Shown here in pieces: positions 12,770 to 20,843 of a stretch of 20,843 nt of DNA. The stretch covers positions 1 through 20,843 of the forward strand of contig JAFGND010000030.1 of NCBI GenBank assembly GCA_016927185.1. Direction: 5' to 3'. This stretch comes from Candidatus Coatesiibacteriota bacterium (lineage in GTDB: Bacteria > JAFGND01). The position numbers and the translations under genes were made by a program. The notes under the pieces were generated by a model that did no database searches, had not been told where the DNA came from, and saw only the letters and a list, made by a program, of their open reading frames with translations. Position 1 is the stretch's first letter; each line of letters begins with the position of its first letter.

Positions 12770-14059
12770 ATGAGAAAAAAAAGCAAGAAGAAATGGATTT
12801 TTATTAGTATCATAATTGTCCTGGTAATTGTAGTGTCGGTTGTTTATTCTATTCAAAAGAGCAAGAAAAAAGGTGAAGAAGTAATAATAGCAACTGTAAA
12901 GAAAAGAGATTTATCTTCTACAGTTAGCGGAACAGGAAAAATAAATCCAGTATCACAAGTAAAAATCTCAACCAATCTTAATACTCAGATAAAGAAGTTG
13001 TATGTAAGAGAAGGTGATATTGTAGAAGCCGGACAAAAACTCGTCAGTCTAGACAGAAAACCTTATATAACTGCTGTCAGCAGGGCAAGAGCTAATCTTA
13101 ATTCAGCTCAATCTTCATACAGGAGATCATTGATGGATTACTCCAGAAACAATCAGCTTTTTGCAAGAGGAATGGTATCTCAGCAAGTTGTCGATCAATC
13201 AAGAGCTGAAATAGAAACAACTGGTTCCAGCGTAGAAGTAGCAAAAGCTAATCTCCAGGATGCTATAAGAAATCTTTCTGAAGCAGATATTGTAGCACCA
13301 ATGTCAGGGATAATAACAGCTTTGAATAAAGAAGAAGGCGAAATGTGCAAAGGTGTTTATAGCGAAGATATAATTATGATTATCAGTAAAATGGAAAAAG
13401 TAGAAGTTGTACTTGACATAAATGAAAATGATATAATAAACCTCAAGGTAGGTCAATCTGCCTTGATCAAACTTGATGCTCTTCCAGATACAGTTTTCAA
13501 CGGAATAGTAAGCAGCATTGCTGAAACAGGAACTGCAAAAGGAACAACAGCTGGAACTTCAACAAGTGCAACAAGAGATGAAGTGTCTTATTTTGAAGTG
13601 AAAGTTGAAGTACTAGAAAAAATTCCAGGACTTAAACCCGGTATGTCAACAGGAGTTGATATCATTACCGAAACAAGAAAAAATGTAATATCTGTTCCCA
13701 TTCAGGCAGTAATTATGCAATCAGCAGAAAAAGATGAAGAGGATATTCAGAAACAAAAAGATGATTCTTCACAGAAAAAAGAAGGAGACATTACCGAAAA
13801 GAAAACTACAGAAAGACTTGCCAAACAAGAAAAATATAAAACAATAATATATCTATATAAAGCAAATCAGGCAATTAGCAAGGCAATCAGGACAGGTTTA
13901 TCAAGTGACATATATATGGAAGTAACAGAAGGTCTGGCTGAAGGAGATACTATAATTACCGGCCCATTCAAGGTTCTCAGAAAGATTAAAAACAAGGATA
14001 ATGTATTTATCTATTCTTCAAAGAAAGATCGTGGTAAATCATCCAGGAAAGAAGAATAG
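12770..14059 (+). CDS. MacA-like periplasmic adaptor (membrane fusion protein)
   Basis: The 429-residue protein is an HlyD/RND-type adaptor. A charged N terminus precedes one membrane helix at about 9-27. The barrel-sandwich (lipoyl-like) half with LYVREGDIVEAGQKLVSLD follows, then an alpha-helical hairpin (ARANLNSAQSS through VAKANLQDAI), then the second lipoyl half with IVAPMSGIITAL and the beta-barrel with PGMSTGVDI. In MacAB-type systems it links the inner-membrane transporter to an outer-membrane channel. A charged, Lys/Glu/Gln-rich insert at about 315-345 interrupts the membrane-proximal domain, and a highly basic tail closes the protein. GAAAGG precedes ATG 12770. It is first in the ABC export operon. 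No TolC-like gene is in the window. Confidence 0.93.
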   Translation: MRKKSKKKWIFISIIIVLVIVVSVVYSIQKSKKKGEEVIIATVKKRDLSSTVSGTGKINPVSQVKISTNLNTQIKKLYVREGDIVEAGQKLVSLDRKPYITAVSRARANLNSAQSSYRRSLMDYSRNNQLFARGMVSQQVVDQSRAEIETTGSSVEVAKANLQDAIRNLSEADIVAPMSGIITALNKEEGEMCKGVYSEDIIMIISKMEKVEVVLDINENDIINLKVGQSALIKLDALPDTVFNGIVSSIAETGTAKGTTAGTSTSATRDEVSYFEVKVEVLEKIPGLKPGMSTGVDIITETRKNVISVPIQAVIMQSAEKDEEDIQKQKDDSSQKKEGDITEKKTTERLAKQEKYKTIIYLYKANQAISKAIRTGLSSDIYMEVTEGLAEGDTIITGPFKVLRKIKNKDNVFIYSSKKDRGKSSRKEE

Positions 14060-14062
14060 TAA

Positions 14063-14764
14063 GTGAGTATTATAAGGATTCAGGGAATCACAAAAATATA
14101 TCAACTAGGAGATGAAGAAGTTCATGCCCTAAGAGGAATAGATCTTGAGATAAATCAAAATGAATATCTTGCGATAATGGGACCTTCTGGCTCAGGGAAA
14201 AGCACGTTAATGCATATATTAGGCTGTCTTGACGTTCCAACTTCAGGCTTATATGATTTTGAAGGAAGAAATATTGCAGAGATGGATGGAAATGAGCTAG
14301 CTGAAATAAGAAATCAAAAAATAGGTTTTGTTTTCCAGAATTTCAATCTTCTTTCCCAAAGCTCTGCATATGAAAATGTTGAGCTACCTCTTGTTTATGC
14401 TGGAATGTCCTCAGGCAAGAGAAGTAATAGAGTAATGGAGGTCATTAATCAGGTAGGATTAACCGATAGAGCTGATCATAAACCCAATCAGCTTTCAGGT
14501 GGTCAAAGGCAGAGAGTTGCTATTGCAAGGGCAATGGTAAACAAGCCAAGCATAATCCTGGCAGATGAACCTACTGGAAATCTTGATAGCAAGACTAGCT
14601 ATGAAATAATGAAATTGATAAAAGATATTCATGATTTGGGAAATACAATAATAATGGTTACTCATGAAGAAGATATTGCAAGGTTCTGTCACAGGATTGT
14701 AAGATTAAGAGATGGCGTGATATTATCAGACACTAAACAAGTTCCTGAAAATGTTCCTGTTTAG
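14063..14764 (+). CDS. ABC transporter ATPase (MacB/LolD type)
   Basis: The 233-residue ATPase has all motifs: Walker A GPSGSGKST (40-48), Q-loop in FVFQNFNLL, signature LSGGQRQRVAIARA, Walker B IILADEPTGNLD and the H-loop in MVTHEED. The sequence type is that of MacB, LolD and FtsE, which power FtsX-fold permeases by mechanotransmission. The start is GTG 14063, only three bases after the adaptor stop. The gene ends 14 bases inside the first permease, so adaptor, ATPase and permease are translationally linked. It is a stand-alone subunit, unlike E. coli MacB, where the ATPase is fused to the permease. Confidence 0.96.
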   Translation: MSIIRIQGITKIYQLGDEEVHALRGIDLEINQNEYLAIMGPSGSGKSTLMHILGCLDVPTSGLYDFEGRNIAEMDGNELAEIRNQKIGFVFQNFNLLSQSSAYENVELPLVYAGMSSGKRSNRVMEVINQVGLTDRADHKPNQLSGGQRQRVAIARAMVNKPSIILADEPTGNLDSKTSYEIMKLIKDIHDLGNTIIMVTHEEDIARFCHRIVRLRDGVILSDTKQVPENVPV

Positions 14765-15989
14765 ATTGTTTAATAGCGTTAATCTTTCTATACGCTCCCT
14801 ATTCAGCAATCTAATGCGCTCAGGACTTACTTTACTTGGTATTATAATTGGAGTATCTACTGTTATAGCGGTTATTAGCATAGTTAATGGTATGAATGAT
14901 TATGTTGCTGAGAAAATTGCAGTGATGGGACCTGGAGTTTTCTTTGTAGAAAAATTCGGGATTGTAAGAGGAAGGGAAGATTGGCTCAAGAGAATGCGCT
15001 GGAAAAACCTTTCCATAAATGAATACGAAGCATTATCCAAGCAGATGATGGAAGCAGAGGCTGTAGCTGCAATGTTATCAAGATCCAGAAGAATCACTTA
15101 TAAAGACTTATATATTTCATCAACCTCAGTAAGAGGAGCTACAGCAAATTATCTTAGTGTGTCTGAAATTGCTGTAGAAGATGGCAGATTTTTCACGGAA
15201 TTTGAAGAACAAAGAAGAGCTCATATTGTAGTTATCGGATCTGATATCAAGAAAGCCTTATTCGAAGACGTAGATCCAATTGATAAAATTATTGATATAG
15301 GAGGGGTGAAATATAAAATAATCGGTGTTTTTGAAACAGCAGGATCAGTTCTTGGTAACAGCCAGGATAATTTCGTTGTTATTCCTTTAAAGACGTATTT
15401 AGTATATTATTCAGGACTATATAGAAGAAGCTCATGGACAATAGGCATAAAGATAAAAGATCCAGACAGAATGTTTGAAGCACAAGAGGAAGCAAGATCA
15501 ATCTTGAGAAGAGTCAGAAAAATACCTTCAAATAAGGAAGATGATTTCTCATTTATTTCACCTGAAGCAGTAATGAATTTCTTCGAGGAGTTTAGCGGGA
15601 TTGCTTTCATAGTTCTCATTGGTATTTCAAGCATAAGTTTGGTTGTTGGTGGCATTGTGATCATGAATATAATGCTTGTAAGTGTTACAGAAAGGACTAA
15701 GGAAATTGGTATCAGAAAAGCAATTGGTGCAAAAAGAGGAGATATCTTGATGCAGTTTCTTATTGAATCTGTCCTTCTAAGCCTATTTGGAGGTTTAGCA
15801 GGTGTAATTGCTGGTTACTTGCTGAGTCAGGCAGTTGCACATTTTTCCCCTCTTCCTTCTGCAGTAAAACCATGGACAGTTTTTTTAGGAGTAGCTGTTG
15901 CGTCAAGTGTGGGACTATTTTTTGGTATTTATCCTGCATGGAAGGCATCAAAGTTAGACCCAATAATTGCATTATCATATGAACATTAG
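14751..15989 (+). CDS. MacB/FtsX-type ABC permease, first copy
   Basis: The 412-residue permease has an N-terminal membrane helix (LTLLGIIIGVSTVIAVISI, about residues 27-45), a large periplasmic MacB core domain (about 50-270), and three C-terminal FtsX helices. Between them lies the coupling signature VTERTKEIGIRKAIGAKRGDI. It ends WKASKLDPIIALSYEH, the typical family tail. It would form a dimer or heterodimer with the next gene's product, energised by the ATPase at 14063, and move a substrate from the inner membrane or periplasm outward with the MacA-like adaptor. The substrate is unknown. The start at 14751 overlaps the ATPase gene by 14 bases. Confidence 0.94.
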   Translation: MFLFRLFNSVNLSIRSLFSNLMRSGLTLLGIIIGVSTVIAVISIVNGMNDYVAEKIAVMGPGVFFVEKFGIVRGREDWLKRMRWKNLSINEYEALSKQMMEAEAVAAMLSRSRRITYKDLYISSTSVRGATANYLSVSEIAVEDGRFFTEFEEQRRAHIVVIGSDIKKALFEDVDPIDKIIDIGGVKYKIIGVFETAGSVLGNSQDNFVVIPLKTYLVYYSGLYRRSSWTIGIKIKDPDRMFEAQEEARSILRRVRKIPSNKEDDFSFISPEAVMNFFEEFSGIAFIVLIGISSISLVVGGIVIMNIMLVSVTERTKEIGIRKAIGAKRGDILMQFLIESVLLSLFGGLAGVIAGYLLSQAVAHFSPLPSAVKPWTVFLGVAVASSVGLFFGIYPAWKASKLDPIIALSYEH

Positions 15990-17235
15990 TATTATTTTAT
16001 CTTTGCTTTATGGATTGAAAGAAGGTGCGAGAATCGCCTTTGATTCAATACTCAAGAATAAGCTAAGGAGTTTTCTAACTGTCTTAGGGGTCGTTATAGG
16101 CGTTGGAACAATTATAGCTATGGTTTCACTTATCTCGGGTATGGATAAAAGCATAACTTCCCAAATAGAGAGTTTTGGACTTAATGTTTTTTTTGTTACT
16201 AAATGGGAACCAACACTAAGGCTTGGTGGGAAAAGAGGAAGATTTGACAGATCACGACCAGATTTTACTATTGAAGATGCAGAAGCTATTAAGAAAGGAT
16301 GCCCTTCAGTTGCAGCAGTATCTCCTGAAAACCATAGATTTGGAACTGTTGTAAGATATAAAAATAAAAGGATGGAATCAACAAGAGTCATAGGTATCTG
16401 GACAGATTACTTCATTGTCCAGGAAACCAAAGTTGCTATTGGCAGGGAATTCACCCCTTTTGATATAAAACTAGGAACTCAAACTTGTATTCTTGGTGCT
16501 GATACAGCCAAAGAATTATTATCAGATAGAGATCCCTTAAATGAACAGATAACAGTTAATGGTCAACAATTAAGAGTAGTTGGAGTAACAGAATCAAGAG
16601 GAACATTCATGGGGCAAAGTCAGGATGATTTTATACTTCTTCCTTATGGGATTTATAAGAGAATGTTCCCTGATGAAATTGAGCTGGAAATATCATGCAG
16701 TGCAGTAAATCCTGAAAAAATGACTGAGGCAATAGATGAGGTTACATCTTTAATCAGAAGGAAAAGAAAACTTAAGTTCTGGGAACCAGATAATTTTGCA
16801 ATTGTCACTCAGGAAAGAATTCTTTCACAATACCGTGACATTTCTACAGCCTTCTACCTTGTAATGCTTATTATAAGCAGTATAGCACTAATTGTTGGGG
16901 GTGTTGGTGTTATGAACATTATGTTAATGAGTGTTACTGAGAGAACAATGGAAATAGGAGTAAGAAAAGCAATAGGAGCAAAAAACAGGTCTATCTTATT
17001 TCAATTTATGGTAGAAGCTGCAACATTAACTTCAGTTGGAGGAATTTTTGGAGTCCTGCTAGGTTATGGAATAGCATATTTGGTGAACTATCTGGTAAAA
17101 TTACCTGCAACTGTATCACCCTGGTCAGTAATTGCAGGTATAGTATTTTCTGGAGGAGTTGGATTATTTTTTGGAACATGGCCAGCATACAAAGCTGCCA
17201 AACTGGATCCAATTGAAGCCTTGAGATATGAATGA
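15979..17235 (+). CDS. MacB/FtsX-type ABC permease, second copy
   Basis: This 418-residue permease is a clear paralog of the gene before it. It has the same N-terminal helix (FLTVLGVVIGVGTIIAMVSL), periplasmic core with GQSQDDFI, VTERTMEIGVRKAIGAKNRS and AKLDPIEALRYE tail. I chose ATG 15979, which overlaps the previous stop by 11 bases. A TTG at 15967 would add four residues. Neither has a recognisable ribosome binding site, consistent with reinitiation. With one ATPase gene and two different permeases, a heterodimeric transporter is the simplest reading. It shares a stop/start overlap of eight bases with the methyltransferase gene. Confidence 0.93.
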   Translation: MNISIILSLLYGLKEGARIAFDSILKNKLRSFLTVLGVVIGVGTIIAMVSLISGMDKSITSQIESFGLNVFFVTKWEPTLRLGGKRGRFDRSRPDFTIEDAEAIKKGCPSVAAVSPENHRFGTVVRYKNKRMESTRVIGIWTDYFIVQETKVAIGREFTPFDIKLGTQTCILGADTAKELLSDRDPLNEQITVNGQQLRVVGVTESRGTFMGQSQDDFILLPYGIYKRMFPDEIELEISCSAVNPEKMTEAIDEVTSLIRRKRKLKFWEPDNFAIVTQERILSQYRDISTAFYLVMLIISSIALIVGGVGVMNIMLMSVTERTMEIGVRKAIGAKNRSILFQFMVEAATLTSVGGIFGVLLGYGIAYLVNYLVKLPATVSPWSVIAGIVFSGGVGLFFGTWPAYKAAKLDPIEALRYE

Positions 17236-18013
17236 GAAATTTTCAAGTAAAATGAAAAAGATAAAAAGGAATCTCCTTTCATCAAATGCTATTTTTAAAT
17301 TGGTATTGAAATTGAAAGGTTTTCACAAGCCTTCCAAAAAGCTGGAATATAAGAAATATAATAGTGTTCTTAAAACAAAGGATGAATGGCAAGAAGCGTT
17401 AAATTTAATTAACAACTCAGGTTTACCATTTCATAACGACTTTCCCAAGAACTGGGACACCTTATCAGCATTAAGCCTAATTCTCGAAAAATTTGATGAA
17501 AATTCAAGGATACTGGATGCTGGATCAGAAATATATAGCAGCATTTTAATCTGTTTATACTTATATGGTTATAAAAACCTGTATGGAATAAACCTGGTTT
17601 TTAAAGAAAGAATAAAGAAAGGCAGAATTCTTTATGAACATGGTGATATAACTAAAACAAGATTCGAAAATGAGTATTTCAGTGCAGTCACATGTTTGAG
17701 TGTTATAGAACATGGTGTAAATTATGAAGATTTTTTTAAGGAAATGAATAGAATCATAAAAAAAGGGGGAATCCTTTTTATAAGTACAGACTACTGGCAT
17801 GACAAAATCAATACTGATAAGATAGAGGTATATAATTCAAAAACAGTTATTTTTTCAAGAAATGAAATAGAAGATCTATTGCAAATAGCCAGGAGGAGTG
17901 GTTTTGAATTACTTGGAGACCAGGATTTAAACTGCAATGAAAAAACAATCCATTGGGAAAAATATAACTTAAGATATACTTTCATTAATATTGGTTTAAT
18001 AAAGAGAGACTGA
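17228..18013 (+). CDS. Class I SAM-dependent methyltransferase-like protein
   Basis: The 261-residue protein has the back half of a Methyltransf_11-type Rossmann domain. FSAVTCLSVIEHGVNYEDFF (about 151-170) is the strand-4/motif region, followed by MNRIIKKGGILFISTDYW. Motif I at about 95-101 reads ILDAGSE rather than the usual D-x-G-x-G-x-G, so the SAM-binding loop is unusual. The first 90 residues are basic with no membrane helix. Its neighbours are a membrane glycosyltransferase-like protein and glycosyltransferases, so a sugar or lipid-linked glycan substrate is plausible but unproven. ATG 17228 overlaps the preceding permease stop by eight bases, and the next gene starts one base after its stop. 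Confidence 0.82.
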   Translation: MNEKFSSKMKKIKRNLLSSNAIFKLVLKLKGFHKPSKKLEYKKYNSVLKTKDEWQEALNLINNSGLPFHNDFPKNWDTLSALSLILEKFDENSRILDAGSEIYSSILICLYLYGYKNLYGINLVFKERIKKGRILYEHGDITKTRFENEYFSAVTCLSVIEHGVNYEDFFKEMNRIIKKGGILFISTDYWHDKINTDKIEVYNSKTVIFSRNEIEDLLQIARRSGFELLGDQDLNCNEKTIHWEKYNLRYTFINIGLIKRD

Positions 18014-18014
18014 A

Positions 18015-19916
18015 ATGTCTTCTCCTTTCGTACGAAATATATATAAAACCTATTCAGAAATCATCTTGCTAGCAATCCTGTCATTTACTCTATTTTTAAG
18101 CATTTTCCTTAAAGCCCAATGGATAGTAGACTGGGTAGATTCAGGAGAATTGGCAGTAGATGCTTACAGATATGTACAAGCTCATCCTACAGGATATCCT
18201 CTTTATATCAATATAACAGCCCCATTATCCAGGATAATGGATCCAATTAAAGCTCAGGTTTTTTTATCAATCATCTTTACAGTCTTGACTTTTCTTGTTT
18301 TCTATATGCTTATCCGCGTTATATTCCCTAAATTAGAAGTTCTTTATTCAATAATGTTTGCTTTTTCACTCTCAACAGGCTATGAGCTCATTAAACAATC
18401 AAGGCAGAACGAGGTTTATTCTCTAACAGCTTTTCTTTCTATACTTATAATCCTGTTTCTGATAAAAAGTTATGAAAACAAGAAATTCCTATTTTTACTA
18501 TCTTATACTGCTGGACTCAGTTTGGGAAATCATATGTTGATATTTACAATTGTAATACCTATTCTTCTATATTTGTTATTTCGTAAAATTAAATCCAGAA
18601 ATTATAGTCATCTGTTCCTTATAGTCTTCTTCTTTTCCCTTGGGATATCCATTTATCTTTTCCTTCCTATAAGAAGCACGTTTAATATATTTCTTAATTG
18701 GGGAAAACCAGACAACATGACAAACTTCTATAGACATATTAGTGGATATCAATATAGAGTTTGGATGTTTAATGATTTTTCAATTATTTTACCAAATCTG
18801 AAAAAAATCATTCTTAGTCTTATTAGTGAACACTCTTATTTAAATATTTTTCTTACAATAATTGGTTTTTACTTTCTGTTCAAGAAAGATAAAAAGCTTT
18901 TCTCAATTCTTATAATTTGCCTTCTTATCTCAGTTTTTTATATTGTGAATTATATCATTCCTGATATTGAAGGTTATTACCTCATTCCTTTCACATTGAT
19001 AAACATACTATCAATATTTGGTGTCGGATTTATTTATAAAAGAATAAAGAATAAAATAGCAATTATGAGTCTTTTTGTTTTAGTCTTTTTCTTGTCAATA
19101 GTAAGAATTATATCACCCTATCCAATTAATAAAATTGCTTATGAAACACAGATAAATATTAACAAAGGCTTGCCTTATAAAACACATTTATTTACAAATA
19201 ACTGGGACTATTGCTCTCCTGCCCTATACCATCAGGAAGTTAAAAGTATTCGACCTGATGTAATATGGATTGATATAGAGCTGATGAGAAGAACATGGTA
19301 TATAAACCATCTTGCTGAGTTGCTTGAACCAATAAATAGCAATCATCTGGATCCTTTTATAAAGGAGCTCAATAAATTTGAAAACAATACACTAAAAGAT
19401 GCAAGAATGATACAAATAGAATTTGTTGGTATACAAAGAGATATCATTTCTTACTATAGTCAGAGTTCATATGTTAATTCCTTAATTCCTCCTGGCTATG
19501 ATCTTGATGAAAAGCAGATTTTTGGTGCTTTCAAGAGAAATCCATCTTCATGTACATGGGCAATAAATTCGAAAACTCTGCCTGGATTTTTGGATCCCAA
19601 ATATCTGAAATGGACATATGACAAATCCAGGCTTACAAAAAGAGATTTTATTGCAATTAAAATAATTGCAATGCCTTGGTATATACAAGCAGAAGACTTT
19701 CTGGCAAGTGAATTGTGGAAACCTGCTGAAGCCTGCTTCACCAGTATTATAAATATGGGGCTGGAAGAAGCTCGCTCTTTAGGGGGATTATCTTATTCTT
19801 TATACAGGCAGGGAAGATTTGCGGAAGCAAAGGAAAGTCTATCAAGAATAAGAGATAAAGGTGATTATGAGAAACAAATAAATCAACTTGAAAATGCGTT
19901 GAATCAGATCAAGTAA
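18015..19916 (+). CDS. DUF2723 multi-pass membrane protein (GT-C glycosyltransferase-like)
   Basis: The 633-residue protein has one helix near 15-36 and then the DUF2723 signature WVDSGELAVDAYRYVQAHPTGYPLY. D42-S-G-E45 and the HPTGYP loop (57-62) lie where GT-C enzymes of the protein O-mannosyltransferase type carry their catalytic acidic residue. About ten more hydrophobic helices follow to about residue 375, then a soluble C-terminal part. The last 90 residues contain TPR-like helices (AEDFLASELWKPAEACF and GRFAEAKESL). A transferase using a lipid-linked sugar at the membrane is a family-level inference; donor and acceptor are unknown. The gene lies between a methyltransferase and a glycosyltransferase fusion and ends in TAATG shared with the next gene. 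Confidence 0.88.
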   Translation: MSSPFVRNIYKTYSEIILLAILSFTLFLSIFLKAQWIVDWVDSGELAVDAYRYVQAHPTGYPLYINITAPLSRIMDPIKAQVFLSIIFTVLTFLVFYMLIRVIFPKLEVLYSIMFAFSLSTGYELIKQSRQNEVYSLTAFLSILIILFLIKSYENKKFLFLLSYTAGLSLGNHMLIFTIVIPILLYLLFRKIKSRNYSHLFLIVFFFSLGISIYLFLPIRSTFNIFLNWGKPDNMTNFYRHISGYQYRVWMFNDFSIILPNLKKIILSLISEHSYLNIFLTIIGFYFLFKKDKKLFSILIICLLISVFYIVNYIIPDIEGYYLIPFTLINILSIFGVGFIYKRIKNKIAIMSLFVLVFFLSIVRIISPYPINKIAYETQININKGLPYKTHLFTNNWDYCSPALYHQEVKSIRPDVIWIDIELMRRTWYINHLAELLEPINSNHLDPFIKELNKFENNTLKDARMIQIEFVGIQRDIISYYSQSSYVNSLIPPGYDLDEKQIFGAFKRNPSSCTWAINSKTLPGFLDPKYLKWTYDKSRLTKRDFIAIKIIAMPWYIQAEDFLASELWKPAEACFTSIINMGLEEARSLGGLSYSLYRQGRFAEAKESLSRIRDKGDYEKQINQLENALNQIK

Positions 19917-20843
19917 TGAGTAAACTTCCTGTATCGGTTTTCATGATAATCAAGAATGAAGAAGAGAATCTTCAAGAATGTCTTGAGAACCTTTTATGGG
20001 CAGCTGAATTGATAATTGTTGATACAGGAAGTTCAGATAAAAGCATAGAAATTGCAAAAAAATTTACAGATAAAGTTTTTATTGAAAAATGGGAAGGTTT
20101 TGGAAAAACAAAAAATAAAGCTCTGCTTCATACAAATCTGGATTGGGTATTTTCTATTGATGCAGATGAAAGAGTAACAAATGATCTGAAAAAAGAAATA
20201 GAGATAGCAATAAAGAATGAAAGAATAGATGGTTACTACATTAAAAGACTGCCTTATTTTCTAGGGAAACCAGTTTTTCATGGAGGATGGTATCCAGGAT
20301 GGGTACTAAGACTTTTCAAAAAGAAAAAAGGAAGATTCAGTAATAAAAATATTCATGAGAAAATTCAATTAGAAGGTAAAACTGCTTTCCTTGAAAATGA
20401 TCTTATTCATCTAACGTATCCTACAGTAGAAGAATACATTAGAAAACTAAACATCTATACTACGATCTCTGCCAAGGAAGTTCTCAATGACGGCAAGCAA
20501 GCAAAAATGATAGATATATTTGTGCGACCTGCTGCTTTATTTATAAAAATGTACTTTCTTAAAATGGGATTTTTAGATGGAATAAATGGTTTTATTTTGG
20601 CAGTTTTTTCATCAATATATCCTCTTTTGAAATATAGTAAAGCCTATTTCTTCGAAAAAAAGCGAAGAATGAATGATAAGAAAAAGAACAGAAAGATACT
20701 AGTAATAAAATCGAGAGGTTTAGGGGATACAATATTAATGATCCCGTTTCTTGAAAATCTTAAATCATACTTTTCTGAGAGCGATATTGATGTAATGATA
20801 AATGAAAAGTATATTAATCTTCTTAAAAGCATTGATTTCATTC
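19916..20843 (+). CDS. Family 2 - family 9 glycosyltransferase fusion (partial)
   Basis: ATG 19916 overlaps the previous stop (TAATG), and the frame stays open to the window's end, 309 residues. Residues about 1-240 form a GT2 domain of the WaaE/LgtF type, with VSVFMIIKNEEENL, DTGSSDKS, WEGFGKTKN, the D-A-D metal motif in SIDADERV (about 82-84), and N-x-x-IHEKI. After a basic linker (Met252 region), residues 259 onward read ILVIKSRGLGDTILMIPFL, the start of a GT9 ADP-heptose:LPS heptosyltransferase domain. No stop or frame break separates them, so this appears to be a genuine fusion able to add two successive core-type sugars. The remainder of the GT9 domain, including its catalytic region, is outside the window. 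Confidence 0.88.
   Translation, partial: MSKLPVSVFMIIKNEEENLQECLENLLWAAELIIVDTGSSDKSIEIAKKFTDKVFIEKWEGFGKTKNKALLHTNLDWVFSIDADERVTNDLKKEIEIAIKNERIDGYYIKRLPYFLGKPVFHGGWYPGWVLRLFKKKKGRFSNKNIHEKIQLEGKTAFLENDLIHLTYPTVEEYIRKLNIYTTISAKEVLNDGKQAKMIDIFVRPAALFIKMYFLKMGFLDGINGFILAVFSSIYPLLKYSKAYFFEKKRRMNDKKKNRKILVIKSRGLGDTILMIPFLENLKSYFSESDIDVMINEKYINLLKSIDFI

Noticed and set aside
16008-16391. Long open frame on the minus strand inside the second permease
   Set aside because: It is antisense to a strongly conserved FtsX/MacB gene, has no family similarity and no ribosome binding site.
20669-20843. Separate heptosyltransferase gene starting at the internal ATG 20669
   Set aside because: The upstream glycosyltransferase frame has no stop before this ATG and there is no ribosome binding site, so a fusion is the direct reading.
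1-20843. CRISPR arrays, tRNA or rRNA genes, transposases
   Set aside because: No regularly spaced repeats, cloverleaf-like segments, rRNA-like stretches or transposase motifs were seen on either strand by eye.

Overview
This is an AT-rich window (roughly one third G+C by eye) from an anaerobic, probably diderm bacterium. The anaerobic signs are a dense cluster of rubredoxin-, rubrerythrin-, superoxide-reductase- and hybrid-cluster-type iron proteins. The diderm signs are a lipoprotein signal, MacAB-like export genes and a WaaE/heptosyltransferase-like fusion typical of LPS-type glycans. Strong AGGAGG ribosome binding sites and sigma70-like promoters (for example TTGATT-17-TATAAT at 3147-3175) argue against a typical Bacteroidetes genome. 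The TIGR02757 and DUF2723 proteins fit Cloacimonadota/FCB-type or related uncultured lineages, but the phylum is inference only. No tRNA, rRNA, CRISPR array or insertion sequence was seen.

Region 1 (1-1766): a minus-strand pair of a PP2C phosphatase with a C-terminal membrane helix and the start of a GH3-type lipoprotein; a plus-strand DUF167 (YggU-like) gene; and an unrecognised 86-residue gene with a TTG start. The last two converge on a shared hairpin.

Region 2 (1933-6961, all minus): a nitric oxide/oxygen detoxification region in two transcription units. The upstream unit is rrf2-type regulator, small cupin, hybrid cluster protein (Hcp), flavodiiron protein (FprA). The downstream unit has its own promoter and encodes a rubredoxin-cupin fusion, a flavin reductase-like protein and a stand-alone rubredoxin. 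The last two look like an unfused version of the Moorella-type Hrb NAD(P)H:rubredoxin oxidoreductase that feeds FprA.

Region 3 (7072-10138, all minus): an oxidative-stress set of rubrerythrin, Prx6-type peroxiredoxin, desulfoferrodoxin and ferritin. A hairpin with a GAAA loop follows, then an AhpD-like CMD protein and a ferritin-like diiron protein. Rubrerythrin, peroxiredoxin and superoxide reductase remove peroxide and superoxide by reduction rather than by catalase, and ferritin stores iron.

Region 4 (10184-12588, minus): a TIGR02757 protein overlapping a metal-efflux-type permease that carries two C-terminal heavy-metal-associated (HMA) domains.

Region 5 (12770-20843, plus): seven tightly packed genes. 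They are a MacA-like adaptor, an ABC ATPase, two tandem MacB/FtsX-type permeases, a SAM methyltransferase, a DUF2723 membrane glycosyltransferase-like protein, and a single frame joining a family 2 glycosyltransferase to a family 9 (heptosyltransferase-like) domain that runs off the window. The spacing suggests one transcript linking export with surface glycan assembly.
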